Origin: an uncultured Clostridia bacterium
GTDB taxonomy: Bacteria; Bacillota; Clostridia; UBA1381
Direction of reading: 5' to 3'
DNA: 64,000 nt
NCBI GenBank assembly: GCA_934454145.1
Contig: CAKSFT010000007.1
Coordinates: 1 to 64,000, forward strand
The translations under genes were made by a program, and so were the position numbers. Below, in pieces: positions 50,061-59,095 of the stretch (within the stretch, counting starts at the first letter, position 1; the number at the start of each line of letters is the position of its first letter). The notes under the pieces are model-generated. The model had not been told where the DNA came from and did no database searches. It saw nothing but the letters and a program-made list of their open reading frames with translations.

Positions 50061-51440
50061 ATGGCAAAGCTATGGGGCGGAAGGTTTCAAAAAAACACAG
50101 ACAAAAAGGTTGACGATTTCAATTCTTCCATACGTTTTGACAAAAGAATGTACCGCCAGGACATACAGGGGAGCATTGCCCATGCCGAAATGCTTGGGCG
50201 GTGCGGAATAATCCCCAAAGAGGATTCATGCCTTATCATAGAAGGTCTGAAGGGGATTCTGGAGGACATAGAGAACAGCAAAGTGGAATTTGAAACAGAC
50301 GCAGAAGATATCCACATGAATGTGGAAAAACTTCTTACACAACGCATAGGCGATGCCGGCAAGCGCCTGCACACCGGCAGAAGCCGCAATGACCAGGTTG
50401 CGCTTGACATCAGAATGTATCTGATGGACGAAACGGAAGAAATCTCAAAAATGCTTGTACACACCCTTGAAACGGTCACCGACCTTGCCGAAGAACACAC
50501 CGGCACGATTATGCCGGGCTATACACATCTGCAAAAGGCACAGCCGATAACCTTTGCTCACCACCTCATGGCGTATTTTGAGATGTTTTCCAGAGATTAT
50601 CAGCGCCTTTGCGACTGCCGCAAGCGCATAAATGTCATGCCGCTCGGCTCGGGCGCCCTTGCCGGCACGACATATCCGCTGGACCGCGAATTTGTCGCAC
50701 AAAAACTCGGATTCTCTGCCATTACAAACAACTCTCTGGACGGCGTATCAGACAGGGATTTTGTGATTGAACTGGCAAGCTGTCTGTCAATCCTCATGAT
50801 GCACCTTTCAAGGTTCTGCGAAGAGCTTATACTCTGGTCAAGCCACGAATTTTCGTTTGTGGAAATGGACGACGCTTTTTCCACAGGCTCTTCCATCATG
50901 CCGCAGAAAAAGAACCCCGACGTCGCAGAGCTTATCCGTGGAAAAACGGGGCGCGTTTATGGCCATCTGATGGGCTTACTGACCACAATGAAGGGTATAC
51001 CGCTTGCATACAACAAGGATATGCAGGAGGACAAAGAGCCGATTTTTGACGCAGTGGACACCGTAAAGCTTTGTCTGCCGGTCTTTTGCGACATGATTGC
51101 CACCATGAAGGTGAACAAAACCAACATGCTTAAGGGCGCAAAAGGCGGATTTACAAACGCCACCGATTTGGCTGATTATCTTGTAAAAAAAGGACTGCCC
51201 TTCCGCGAGGCACACGCCGTTGTCGGGAGAATGGTTTTTTATGCCATTGAACATGACAAAAATCTTGACAACTTCTCCATGGCGGAATTCAAAGAATTTT
51301 CTCCCATGATTGAGGACGACATATATGATGCGATAAGCATGCAGACCTGTGTCAATGACCGTTCAATCCCCGGCGGCCCGGCAGAAGAAACGGTGAAAAA
51401 AGCAATAAAATGTGCAAAGGAATATATTAAATCATTATAA
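50061..51440 (+). CDS. argH: Argininosuccinate lyase
   Basis: ArgH splits argininosuccinate into arginine and fumarate, completing arginine synthesis after ArgG. The 459-residue enzyme has LWGGRFQKN at the start, EDIHMNVEK, TGRSRNDQV, the GYTHLQKAQP catalytic His region and the fumarase-superfamily signature GSSIMPQKKNPD. The ATG at 50061 gives the usual N-terminus. Its ribosome binding site is poor, and the upstream spacer contains CGGCTTA/TAAGCCG and GCCC/GGGC stems that might affect initiation. It ends at a GGCTGT-family terminator. Confidence 0.97.
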   Translation: MAKLWGGRFQKNTDKKVDDFNSSIRFDKRMYRQDIQGSIAHAEMLGRCGIIPKEDSCLIIEGLKGILEDIENSKVEFETDAEDIHMNVEKLLTQRIGDAGKRLHTGRSRNDQVALDIRMYLMDETEEISKMLVHTLETVTDLAEEHTGTIMPGYTHLQKAQPITFAHHLMAYFEMFSRDYQRLCDCRKRINVMPLGSGALAGTTYPLDREFVAQKLGFSAITNNSLDGVSDRDFVIELASCLSILMMHLSRFCEELILWSSHEFSFVEMDDAFSTGSSIMPQKKNPDVAELIRGKTGRVYGHLMGLLTTMKGIPLAYNKDMQEDKEPIFDAVDTVKLCLPVFCDMIATMKVNKTNMLKGAKGGFTNATDLADYLVKKGLPFREAHAVVGRMVFYAIEHDKNLDNFSMAEFKEFSPMIEDDIYDAISMQTCVNDRSIPGGPAEETVKKAIKCAKEYIKSL

Positions 51441-51491
51441 AAGAGAGCGGCACAGCCGCCTGTGCCAAGGAAGAAATTTTACAAAATCTAA

Positions 51492-51533
51492 AAAAAGGCT
51501 GTAAAAAACTTTGGAGTTTTTTACAGCCTTTTT
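51492..51533. terminator. Bidirectional terminator after argH (GGCTGT family)
   Basis: A 19-bp perfect stem (51492-51510 with 51515-51533, core GGCTGTAAAAAACT) and loop TTGG, between the convergent argH and SNF2 genes. Confidence 0.88.
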
Positions 51534-51542
51534 CACAGGGTG

Positions 51543-54500
51543 TTATTCCTGTTGAAAAAGCTCCAGTATTTCTTCTTTACTCAAGCCCGAAAGCAATTTT
51601 GAATTCTCCCTGATGATATCGTCTGCCAACTCTCTCTTCTTTTCCTGAAGTTTTATTATCTGTTCTTCTATGGTTCCCTTTGCCGCAAGCTTTATCACCT
51701 GTACAGCCTTTTTTTGACCGATACGGTATGCTCTGTCCGACGCCTGGTCCATAACCGCCGGGTTCCACCACGGGTCATAATGTATAACCATGTCCGCCCC
51801 GACAAGGTTCAGCCCGGTGCCGCCTGCCTTCAGCGATATTAAAAACACATCTCTTTCGCCGTTGTTGAACCTTTCTGCCATCTCGATTCTCTCCTCGCTG
51901 TGTGTCGAACCGTCCAGATAAAAATATGTTATCCCCATTTTTTCCAACCGCTCCTTTATGATGGAAAGCATGGAGGTAAACTGGGAAAATACCAAAATTC
52001 TGTGCCCGGCACCCACGGCGGAAGAAACAAGCTCTTCAAAAAGCAAAAGCTTTCCGCTGTCCTCTTTATAGCTTGCGTCAAACAGCTTTGGGTGGCAGCA
52101 AATCTGGCGCAGACGCATAAGCAGCCCCAGCACCCTCATGCGGTTTTCGCCGTTCAGGTCACCCATATACATAACTTCGTTTTTCGCCGCCTTCAAAAAC
52201 GCTTCATAAAGCTTTTTCTGCTCAGGCTCCAGCGCGGCATAAACAGTGTTTTCTATCTTTTCGGGCAATTCCTTCAGCACTTCTTTTTTCATTCGGCGCA
52301 GGATAAACGGCTGAATCCTTCTGCGCAGTTCTTCAATTTTGGAGCGATCCTCCTCCTTCATGATGCTGTTTTGAAAGCGCGCCGTAAATTCACGTGCAGA
52401 ATACAGATACCCCTTCATCACAAAATCAAACACAGACCACAGTTCCATAAGCGAGTTTTCTATCGGCGTGCCTGTCAGAGCAAAATATCCGCCTGCCTTT
52501 ATCTTCTTTACACTCTTTGCATTTATTGTCCCGGGATTTTTTATATACTGTGCCTCGTCTATAAAGAAGTAAGCAAACTCTTTCTTCTTGTAAAGCTCCA
52601 TATCGCGCCGCATAAGCGGATATGAAGTGATGACAAAATCACAGCCTTCAATATTTTCCAGTTTTTGGGCACGCTCCGCTTTTACGCCCTCTATGATTAT
52701 GCTTTTTGCCATAGGGGCAAATTTTGTTATTTCGTTTTGCCAGTTATAGGTCAAACTGCTCGGCGCAACAACCAAAACAGGCTTGTCGCGTTTTACGCTC
52801 ATGCCAAAGGCAATCACCTGCAAGGTTTTCCCCAGCCCCATGTCGTCGGCAAGTATCCCCCCAAAGCCATATGCCGCAAGCTGTGCAAGCCACCGCACAC
52901 CCTCACGCTGATAGCCCCTCAGGACAGAATCTATCTCCGGCGGAATCTGAGGTTTTGTATTTTTTATATTTTCTATAAAATCGTCAAAGCTTTCGTCACC
53001 CTCAATGATTCCCGAATCTCTCAGCCCCGAGAGGTAAAAGGCATTGTACTCCTTGACATGTTTTTTTCCCTTTTTTATATCATCCTCGTCAAATTCCAGG
53101 CTGTTGACCAAATCCGGGAGTGACATTCCGCCGAAATTCAGCTTATAAAACACGCCGTTGTCTGCGCGGTAATATTCCTTCCTCAGCGCAACAGACCGCA
53201 AAATACCCAAAACCTCGTCATTTGAAAGTTCGCTTTCAAACCCCACTTCAAACAAATTTACACTGCTCAGATATCCTGCTCTTGCCCTCAGCGGCACTTC
53301 CTCCTCAATCCTGAATCCGTCATTATAAACCACCCTTGCATATGTCTTTAGTTTCGGCAGTCTTTGGTTTAAAAAATCAAAAATGATATCATCATCAGAG
53401 GTTATATATTTGTCTCCCGCTTTGTCAAAATCCGCAAAAAATCCCGCAACCTCACTCTCCAGCCGCGTGTTCCTCACCAGTATCTTTTCGTTCACCGCTG
53501 TTTTTTCGTCCGGCACAAGCGTTATGGAGCCATAGTGCACCAAAGCCACTGCCGAAAGACCGTTTTTATATTTGTCCAGAAAAACTTCAAACTCCGGCTG
53601 TGTGTTGACAACCATCTCGTCAAAACCGCTGAGCACAACGCCCCTTTTCCCCCTCAGACGCGGCAGCACTGCGGTGACAAAATCCACGGCATTTGTGCCG
53701 GCAAAATCAATCTGTGTGCGCTTTGCCGCGATGACCGCCCTATAAATCGGCATAAACCATTCACGCCACCCTTTTGATGTGAAATATATGTCACCTTCAT
53801 ACAAAAACCTGCTTCCGTCCCCGGTGAGTGCTGTGCCTCTTTCGTTTACAATCATGTTTATTTTGTCGTTTTCCGCGCTGACATCTACAAGAATGTCAGG
53901 GTCATCGTCAATTATCCGCAAATCAGGATACGGTATCCCGTCAACGCGGTATTCACATTCGGTATTTCTCAAAAATTCCAAAAGCCGCCTCGCGCTCTGT
54001 TCTCCCACATATACTTCTTCTCTTGAGGCATTCTCGCCCTGTTTGTTCTCCAGGATTTCACCCAGAATCCCCAAAACCTTACTCTCACTTGCGCCAAATG
54101 CACACTCTTGCACCGACATTTTGCAGTGCTTTGAAATATTTACAACACCGTCATTTATCAGCATATTCACAAAAGACGACAAAGAGCCGACCTGTTCCTT
54201 TTTTTCTGCCCCCAGCCTTGCCGAAACGGAAAATCCGCACTTGTCAAGCCCCGTATAGATATTCAGTCCAAAACCGATATTTATCTTTGTTTTTTCCTTT
54301 GCCATGTTTTCATATTCACGGCACAGCTCAAGCGCCATCGTGTCGTTGTCGTTGTCCATTCCGCCGCTTTTGCTCAGTTCTTTCATGCACATCTTCAGGG
54401 CGGCAACGATATGCTTGCACGTGCAGCCCATTGTGTGATAATATCTGCATGTGCAAAAATATTCCGTAATCTTTCCGTCTTTGACGCTGACACTGATGTT

Positions 54501-54647
54501 GTACACCTCATTGTCGTCCGCCACAGCCTTTACACAGGTTTCATCAATCGCGCGTATATGCACCCGTCCTTCGTGATAATATTCCACGCCGCGTTTATAA
54601 ATCCCGGGCGATGCAATTGACTTTATCATATCTTCATTTATGTTCAT
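51543..54647 (-). CDS. SWIM zinc-finger, SNF2-family ATPase
   Basis: A 1034-residue DNA-dependent ATPase. The SWIM zinc finger (about 60-90) reads FCTCRYYHTMGCTCKHIVAAL, a CxC...CxH pattern. A long middle region follows (about 100-560). The SNF2 N-terminal domain has Walker A LADDMGLGKTLQ and the Walker B FFIDEAQYIKN. The helicase C domain has LISLKAGGTGLNLVGAD and the final DRAYRIGQKK. These proteins act on DNA-bound proteins, and in bacteria the SWIM-SNF2 type is linked to transcription recycling and repair; its exact role here is not known. The ATG at 54647 has AGGTG 7 nt upstream. No restriction or defence genes are adjacent. Confidence 0.93.
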   Translation of the reverse strand: MNINEDMIKSIASPGIYKRGVEYYHEGRVHIRAIDETCVKAVADDNEVYNISVSVKDGKITEYFCTCRYYHTMGCTCKHIVAALKMCMKELSKSGGMDNDNDTMALELCREYENMAKEKTKINIGFGLNIYTGLDKCGFSVSARLGAEKKEQVGSLSSFVNMLINDGVVNISKHCKMSVQECAFGASESKVLGILGEILENKQGENASREEVYVGEQSARRLLEFLRNTECEYRVDGIPYPDLRIIDDDPDILVDVSAENDKINMIVNERGTALTGDGSRFLYEGDIYFTSKGWREWFMPIYRAVIAAKRTQIDFAGTNAVDFVTAVLPRLRGKRGVVLSGFDEMVVNTQPEFEVFLDKYKNGLSAVALVHYGSITLVPDEKTAVNEKILVRNTRLESEVAGFFADFDKAGDKYITSDDDIIFDFLNQRLPKLKTYARVVYNDGFRIEEEVPLRARAGYLSSVNLFEVGFESELSNDEVLGILRSVALRKEYYRADNGVFYKLNFGGMSLPDLVNSLEFDEDDIKKGKKHVKEYNAFYLSGLRDSGIIEGDESFDDFIENIKNTKPQIPPEIDSVLRGYQREGVRWLAQLAAYGFGGILADDMGLGKTLQVIAFGMSVKRDKPVLVVAPSSLTYNWQNEITKFAPMAKSIIIEGVKAERAQKLENIEGCDFVITSYPLMRRDMELYKKKEFAYFFIDEAQYIKNPGTINAKSVKKIKAGGYFALTGTPIENSLMELWSVFDFVMKGYLYSAREFTARFQNSIMKEEDRSKIEELRRRIQPFILRRMKKEVLKELPEKIENTVYAALEPEQKKLYEAFLKAAKNEVMYMGDLNGENRMRVLGLLMRLRQICCHPKLFDASYKEDSGKLLLFEELVSSAVGAGHRILVFSQFTSMLSIIKERLEKMGITYFYLDGSTHSEERIEMAERFNNGERDVFLISLKAGGTGLNLVGADMVIHYDPWWNPAVMDQASDRAYRIGQKKAVQVIKLAAKGTIEEQIIKLQEKKRELADDIIRENSKLLSGLSKEEILELFQQE

Positions 54648-54680
54648 GGCAAGCACCTGCAAATCTTAGATTATCCTATT

Positions 54681-54709
54681 ATTATAGCACAGCTTTTTTA
54701 CAAAATCAA
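54681..54709 (-). promoter_or_regulatory. Promoter of the SNF2 gene
   Basis: On the minus strand TTGATT (54709-54704), 17 bp, TATAAT (54686-54681), 34 bp before the start codon. Confidence 0.65.
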
Positions 54710-54741
54710 TATTTCGGAGAAAAAATACACGGAAATTTAAA

Positions 54742-54769
54742 GGAGCTGCGGCAAAATCGCCGCAGCTCC
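54742..54769 (-). terminator. Hairpin after the ispH-S1 gene
   Basis: GGAGCTGCGGC (54742-54752) pairs perfectly with GCCGCAGCTCC (54759-54769) around 6 nt. On the minus strand it is followed by TTTAAATTT, a modest T-run. It lies between ispH-S1 and the SNF2 promoter. Confidence 0.65.
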
Positions 54770-54791
54770 CTTTTATCTTTTGTACAGTTTT

Positions 54792-56822
54792 TTATTCTTC
54801 TGTTTTTTCTTCAGTTTCCTGTGCCGCTTCTTCTGCGATAAACTTTTCGATGTCTACAGGTGCGTCCTCTTCAAAAACAGGTGCGCTTACTTCCGGGGCA
54901 GCCTCTTCCTTTTCCTCAACCTGCGGCTCAATCAATGCTCTGATGCTCAGGCTGATTTTCTTTGTTTCCCAGTTGACCTCTGTCACCTTTGCCTGCACTT
55001 CTTCGCCGATTGTCAGCACATCTTCCGGCTTGCCGATTCTCTTGTCCGCAATCTGCGAAATGTGAATCAAACCATCAACATTCGGCATGATTTCGGCAAA
55101 TGCGCCGAAAGGCATCATGCGTACAATTTTACATGTGATTACATCACCGACATGAATGTTGTTTTGTGCAATAACCCACGGATTTTCTTCCGCTTTCTTA
55201 TATCCCAGCGAAATTTTCTTTGTTTCGGTGTTCATATCCTTGATATAAACCTTTACAACATCGCCTTCTTTTACGATTTCCGAAGGATGCTTGATTTTGT
55301 TCCAGCTAAGCTCTGAAATATGAATCAGACCGTCAACACCGCCGATGTCAACAAACGCACCGAAGTTTGTCAATGACTTAACTGTGCCGGTGTATTCCTT
55401 GCCGACTTCTGCGTCAGCCCAGAACTTGTCTTCCAAAGCTTTCTTTTCTTCTTCCAGTACAACGCGGACAGAACCAACCACACGCTTTCTTCTCTCGTCG
55501 ATTTCTATGATTTTCAGACGCACTTCCATGTTCAAAAGTGTTTCCAAATCCTGTACAAATCTCAAAGATGCCTGTCTTGCCGGCACAAAAATCTGGAAAG
55601 AATCCGCCAAAGCAATAACACCGCCTCTTACGGCCTTGATAATCTTTGCGTCAAGGATTGTGCCTGCTTCATAAGCTTCTTTCATCTTGTTCCAGCTTTC
55701 CATGGCAACAAGCTTTTTCCTTGAAAGAACAACTTTGCCCTCGGCGTCATTTACACCCACAACATATACCTTTATCTTATCTCCTTCCTTGACTATGTCT
55801 TCCGGCTTAAGATAAGGGTCATCTGTAAGCTGGTCTGCCGCAAGCTGTCCGTTGTACTTAAAGCCATCAAGCTCAACTATGACTTCATTACCGCGTACTT
55901 CCACAACAGTACCTTCAATGATGTCGCCGTTATTCAGGCTCTTGTTTTCATACTGAGCGAATAACTCGGCAAAATTTTCTTCGTTTTTGATTTTTTCATC
56001 CATCGTTGTAAAAACCTCCTCGATAATACACCCGGGTGTTGAGGCACCGGCTGTAATACCTATCCTTTTATTTTTATATAGACTTTGAGGAATATCCTCA
56101 GAAGTTTCGATTAAATAAGTGTCGTGGCAGTTGCCTTTGCAGATTTCAAACAGCTTTTTTGTGTTTGAACTGTGTCTGCCGCCGACCACAAGCATGACGT
56201 CAGAACATGCCGACAATTCTTCGGCTTCCCTCTGGCGCGCACTTGTCGCATTACATATTGTATCAAAAACTATAGGGGTTTGGCAAGTGTTTTTAATATT
56301 TTGTACTATTTGCCCAAAATTTTTTCTGTTTATTGTCGTTTGTGCAACAATACATACCTTTTTATCGGCTAAATTTTCCTCTATTTTCTTGTTTTCATCA
56401 TAAATTATCAGCGCGTCGTTGCCGCACCACCCGTTTATGCCCTTCACCTCGGGGTGATTTTCGTCACCCACAATTATTATTTTATATCCCTTTTCATAAT
56501 ATTCTTTTACAATCTTGTGTATTTTTTCCACAAATGGGCAGGTGAGGTCTATATACTCCAATCCCCTGTCACGCAATTCCCGTATGACTTCTTCCGACAC
56601 GCCGTGGGTCCTCAGTATAACAGTCACTTCGTCCGGTATATCCTCTGTTTTTTCATACGCTTTTATACCCTTTTTCTCCAAATCCTCCACCACAAAGCTG
56701 TTGTGGATAATCGGCCCCAGCGTGACATACTTTCCCTTTGTCTTTGCCAAAGAGTATGCCTTGTCCACAGCGCGCTTTACCCCATAGCAAAATCCCGCCG
56801 TTTCCGCAATTTTTACACTCAT
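54792..56822 (-). CDS. ispH: Fused HMBPP reductase (IspH) and ribosomal protein S1
   Basis: A 676-residue two-part protein. Residues 1-285 are IspH, the [4Fe-4S] enzyme that makes IPP and DMAPP in the last step of the MEP isoprenoid pathway. Its cluster cysteines are C12 (GFCYGVKRA), the LTCPFV cysteine and the FDTICNATSARQ cysteine, with GASTPGCIIEEV at its end. Four S1 RNA-binding domains follow (about 300-650), and an acidic Glu/Ala-rich tail closes the protein. This fusion is known from Clostridia. GGAG lies about 7 nt before the ATG at 56822. It is the last gene of the cmk-plsC-ispH run, separated from plsC by element B. Confidence 0.95.
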   Translation of the reverse strand: MSVKIAETAGFCYGVKRAVDKAYSLAKTKGKYVTLGPIIHNSFVVEDLEKKGIKAYEKTEDIPDEVTVILRTHGVSEEVIRELRDRGLEYIDLTCPFVEKIHKIVKEYYEKGYKIIIVGDENHPEVKGINGWCGNDALIIYDENKKIEENLADKKVCIVAQTTINRKNFGQIVQNIKNTCQTPIVFDTICNATSARQREAEELSACSDVMLVVGGRHSSNTKKLFEICKGNCHDTYLIETSEDIPQSLYKNKRIGITAGASTPGCIIEEVFTTMDEKIKNEENFAELFAQYENKSLNNGDIIEGTVVEVRGNEVIVELDGFKYNGQLAADQLTDDPYLKPEDIVKEGDKIKVYVVGVNDAEGKVVLSRKKLVAMESWNKMKEAYEAGTILDAKIIKAVRGGVIALADSFQIFVPARQASLRFVQDLETLLNMEVRLKIIEIDERRKRVVGSVRVVLEEEKKALEDKFWADAEVGKEYTGTVKSLTNFGAFVDIGGVDGLIHISELSWNKIKHPSEIVKEGDVVKVYIKDMNTETKKISLGYKKAEENPWVIAQNNIHVGDVITCKIVRMMPFGAFAEIMPNVDGLIHISQIADKRIGKPEDVLTIGEEVQAKVTEVNWETKKISLSIRALIEPQVEEKEEAAPEVSAPVFEEDAPVDIEKFIAEEAAQETEEKTEE

Positions 56823-56872
56823 TCCGTTTCTCCGTTCCGCAGTAAATTTGTGAGCAAAAGGCTTCGAAATCA

Positions 56873-56966
56873 GCAAGAAAAGGAATAGTTTTTCGAAAAA
56901 TCATATTTTTGACTCAGCCGGACAGAACTGCAGCATTTGCTGTAATATGCGGCTTTCTTTTCTTGC
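56873..56966. repeat. Element B, bounded by GCAAGAAAAG inverted repeats
   Basis: GCAAGAAAAG (56873-56882) and CTTTTCTTGC (56957-56966) are perfect 10-bp inverted ends. Inside lie AAAAATCATATTTTTGA and a nested stem (AGCCG...CGGCT around CAGCA...TGCTG). GTCCCGGAGTTTTTAC follows the right end. Element A at 17598-17712 has the same ends, core and right-hand flank. It lies between plsC and ispH-S1. Confidence 0.6.
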
Positions 56967-56988
56967 GTCCCGGAGTTTTTACTCCCTT

Positions 56989-57561
56989 TTAAAGTGAATT
57001 TATTGTATTCATAAGTTCATTGCTCAAATCCTGCAATTGTTCCATGACAACCTTTTTGTCATAAAAGTCGTCATAATATATCGGTTTGCCGAATGTGACA
57101 TTTATCTTCCCAAACCATCTGTATTCCCCCGTTATGTGCACCGGCACCACCGGCACCTTTGCCTTCATCGCAAGCATCACAACGCCCGGCTTCGGGTCCT
57201 CGTGCATGCCCTTCCTCACCCTGCGGCCCTCAGGGAACATCGCTATTATGTGCCCCTCCTTGAGGCGCACAAGTGCCGCCTTTATTGCCCCGATATCGCC
57301 CTTTCCGCGGTGCACGGGGAAAGCCCCCAAGGCGCCGAAAAACCATGCACCGGGCTTACTCTTAAACATCTCGGCTTTTGCCATAAACCTCAGCTTTCTC
57401 TTTGTCGCCAGTGCCGCAATCGGCACGTCCCAGTTGCTCCTGTGGTTCATCGCAACAATCGCTCCGCCCTCGGGCGGAATATTTTCTCTTCCCGTCACTC
57501 TTCTCCTGAAAATCAGCAGAAAGAGCACATTGCATATAGCTTTCAAAACCTTGTAAAACAC
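56989..57561 (-). CDS. plsC: 1-acyl-sn-glycerol-3-phosphate acyltransferase
   Basis: A 190-residue membrane-associated acyltransferase that makes phosphatidic acid from lysophosphatidic acid. It has an N-terminal hydrophobic segment, the catalytic NHRSNWD (HX4D), the FPEGRR substrate motif, and the VPVVPVHITGEYRW segment. The GTG at 57561 is 7 nt after GGAGGAG and 1 nt after the cmk stop, so it is tightly coupled with cmk. Confidence 0.94.
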   Translation of the reverse strand: MFYKVLKAICNVLFLLIFRRRVTGRENIPPEGGAIVAMNHRSNWDVPIAALATKRKLRFMAKAEMFKSKPGAWFFGALGAFPVHRGKGDIGAIKAALVRLKEGHIIAMFPEGRRVRKGMHEDPKPGVVMLAMKAKVPVVPVHITGEYRWFGKINVTFGKPIYYDDFYDKKVVMEQLQDLSNELMNTINSL

Positions 57562-57562
57562 G

Positions 57563-58237
57563 TTATTTCTCCTCCACTTTGCATATGTCCGAAATAAGCG
57601 AAACGATTTTATCGGTCACCTGCTCAAAGCTCATGTTGCTGCTGTCCACCAAAACCGCGTCGTCCGCTTTTCTCAGCGGCGCAAATTCCCTTTCGGAATC
57701 CTGGCGGTCGCGGTATTCAATGTCGCGCTTAACCTCTTCAAAAACAGGTTTTTGTCCTTTTTCCTCCATTTCTCTGCATCGCCTTTTGGCGCGTTCCTCC
57801 GCCGATGCCGTGAGGAAAATTTTGACCTCGGCATCGGGAAGCACATATGTACCGATGTCGCGCCCGTCCATTATGACAGAATTTTTTTCGGCAAGTCTGC
57901 GCTGCAGCTCCACAAGCTTCAGCCTCACGGCAGGAATCACCGCCACGTCGGACGCACCCTTGCTTGCGTCCTTCTCTCTGATGCGCTCGCTCACGTCCTC
58001 GCCGTTCAGATATATTCTCTGCCCTCTCTCGTCATATCTTATGTCTATGTCAATCCCGTCCAGGCACTTTTGCATATTTTCGGCGTTTATCTCTATATTC
58101 TTTTTTATCGCATACAGCGCCGCCGCGCGGTACATTGCCCCGGTGTCCACATATATAATGCCAAGCCTCCTTGCCGCCTCTTTTGAAACAGAGCTTTTCC
58201 CTGCCCCGGCAGGCCCGTCAACCGCTACACTAAACAT
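57563..58237 (-). CDS. cmk: Cytidylate kinase
   Basis: A 224-residue CMP/dCMP kinase. The P-loop is in VAVDGPAGAGKSS, the substrate site is in YVDTGAMYRA, and the family motif VIMDGRDIGTYVLPDA and LID-region RRCREMEEKGQ are present. It feeds pyrimidine nucleotide pools. The cmk-plsC-ispH-S1 order with aroH and the HI0933-like flavoprotein upstream is one that I associate with Clostridia. Confidence 0.96.
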   Translation of the reverse strand: MFSVAVDGPAGAGKSSVSKEAARRLGIIYVDTGAMYRAAALYAIKKNIEINAENMQKCLDGIDIDIRYDERGQRIYLNGEDVSERIREKDASKGASDVAVIPAVRLKLVELQRRLAEKNSVIMDGRDIGTYVLPDAEVKIFLTASAEERAKRRCREMEEKGQKPVFEEVKRDIEYRDRQDSEREFAPLRKADDAVLVDSSNMSFEQVTDKIVSLISDICKVEEK

Positions 58238-58248
58238 TTTATTCCTCC

Positions 58249-58605
58249 TTATTTTGCCAAATCAGGTCTGAGTTTAACCGCATCTCTGAGATAAACATGA
58301 TTCATCTCATCGCGTCCCAAATCTGTGTTTACGTAAACCAACGCCCTTATGCACATCTCCAGCGCACCCTTGACGGGGATTTCGCTCATGCACATAAGAG
58401 GAACATCGGTTATCCCCATCAGACGCGCCGCCTTCGCCGGGAAAACGGCGTCAAGGTCGGGCGTAAGCGTGAAAATCATGCTCACCATGTCACGGCATGC
58501 CTCTTCATTTCTTTTCAGGATTTCTCTCAGCAGTTCCTTTGATGCCGAAAGAATTTCTTCCTCTGTATTGCCGCAAACCGTTATTGCCCCTCTTATCGCT
58601 CTCAT
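58249..58605 (-). CDS. aroH: Chorismate mutase, AroH type
   Basis: A 118-residue trimeric monofunctional chorismate mutase, which turns chorismate into prephenate for Phe/Tyr synthesis. It has AIRGAITVCGNTEEEI, the DMVSMIFTLTPDLDAVFPAKAAR segment, VPLMCMSEIPVKGAL and the C-terminal active-site region (CIRALVYVNTD, HVYLRDAVKLRPDL). AAGGAAG precedes the ATG at 58605. It lies between the HutP-like gene and cmk. Confidence 0.95.
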   Translation of the reverse strand: MRAIRGAITVCGNTEEEILSASKELLREILKRNEEACRDMVSMIFTLTPDLDAVFPAKAARLMGITDVPLMCMSEIPVKGALEMCIRALVYVNTDLGRDEMNHVYLRDAVKLRPDLAK

Positions 58606-58622
58606 TTTCTTTCTTCCTTTCC

Positions 58623-59030
58623 TCAAACAGCCCTGTGGCCTATTCCAATCACAACATCATTGAGGTTTAAAAGCCCGACACCGAAGAACACACACACCGC
58701 CACATGCGAGCTGTTTCTTGCAATGCCGATTTTTCCGCCGAGGTTAAGCCCGGCAGATTTTGTTATTATCTGGCTTATTGCCTCATGTGCGGCGCCTGCG
58801 ACAGCGCCCTCCTCAGCATGAGATCCGGCAATGACGCCTTCTCTTCTCGCGGCGACAACGGCCTTTTCAAGAATCTTTGCAACAGAACTCTCAAATGCGC
58901 CGCCAAAATCCACCGCCGCCGTCCTTATTCCGCGTTTTTCAAATTCTTTCCTAAGCCTTTGTTCTTCTCCTCTGCTCTCGCTCACCGCAATCCGTATCGC
59001 CGCAACAGCCGCTTCTCTGCTTGTGTCCAT
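58623..59030 (-). CDS. HutP-family protein
   Basis: A 135-residue protein resembling HutP, the RNA-binding antiterminator of the Bacillus histidine-utilisation operon. It has an N-terminal helix (AAVAAIRIAV), a GGAFESSVAKILEKAVVAARREGVI segment, HAEEGAVAGAAHEAI, and the C-terminal LNLNDVVIGIGHRAV, where the histidine of GHR is part of the metal/histidine site in HutP. AAGGAG is 9 nt before the ATG at 59030. No hut gene is present; it lies between the flavoprotein gene and aroH. Its target and effector are unknown. Confidence 0.82.
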   Translation of the reverse strand: MDTSREAAVAAIRIAVSESRGEEQRLRKEFEKRGIRTAAVDFGGAFESSVAKILEKAVVAARREGVIAGSHAEEGAVAGAAHEAISQIITKSAGLNLGGKIGIARNSSHVAVCVFFGVGLLNLNDVVIGIGHRAV

Positions 59031-59057
59031 AGTCATTTCTCCTTATTTCCAAAATAT

Positions 59058-59095
59058 TTGAGTAATTGTAAAATGCAAATTACGCATTTTCCCCG
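59058..59095. repeat. Partial 36-bp repeat upstream of the HutP-like gene
   Basis: GAGTAATTGTAAAATGCAAATT resembles the left arm of the 36-bp family; the right arm is lost where the flavoprotein gene's 3' end begins (59080). A similar half copy, GCAATTACCTAAACG, is at 1431-1445. Confidence 0.4.

Noticed and set aside
51543..54647. Defence-system helicase
   Set aside because: The SWIM-SNF2 protein stands alone with housekeeping neighbours and no nuclease, methylase or other defence partner.
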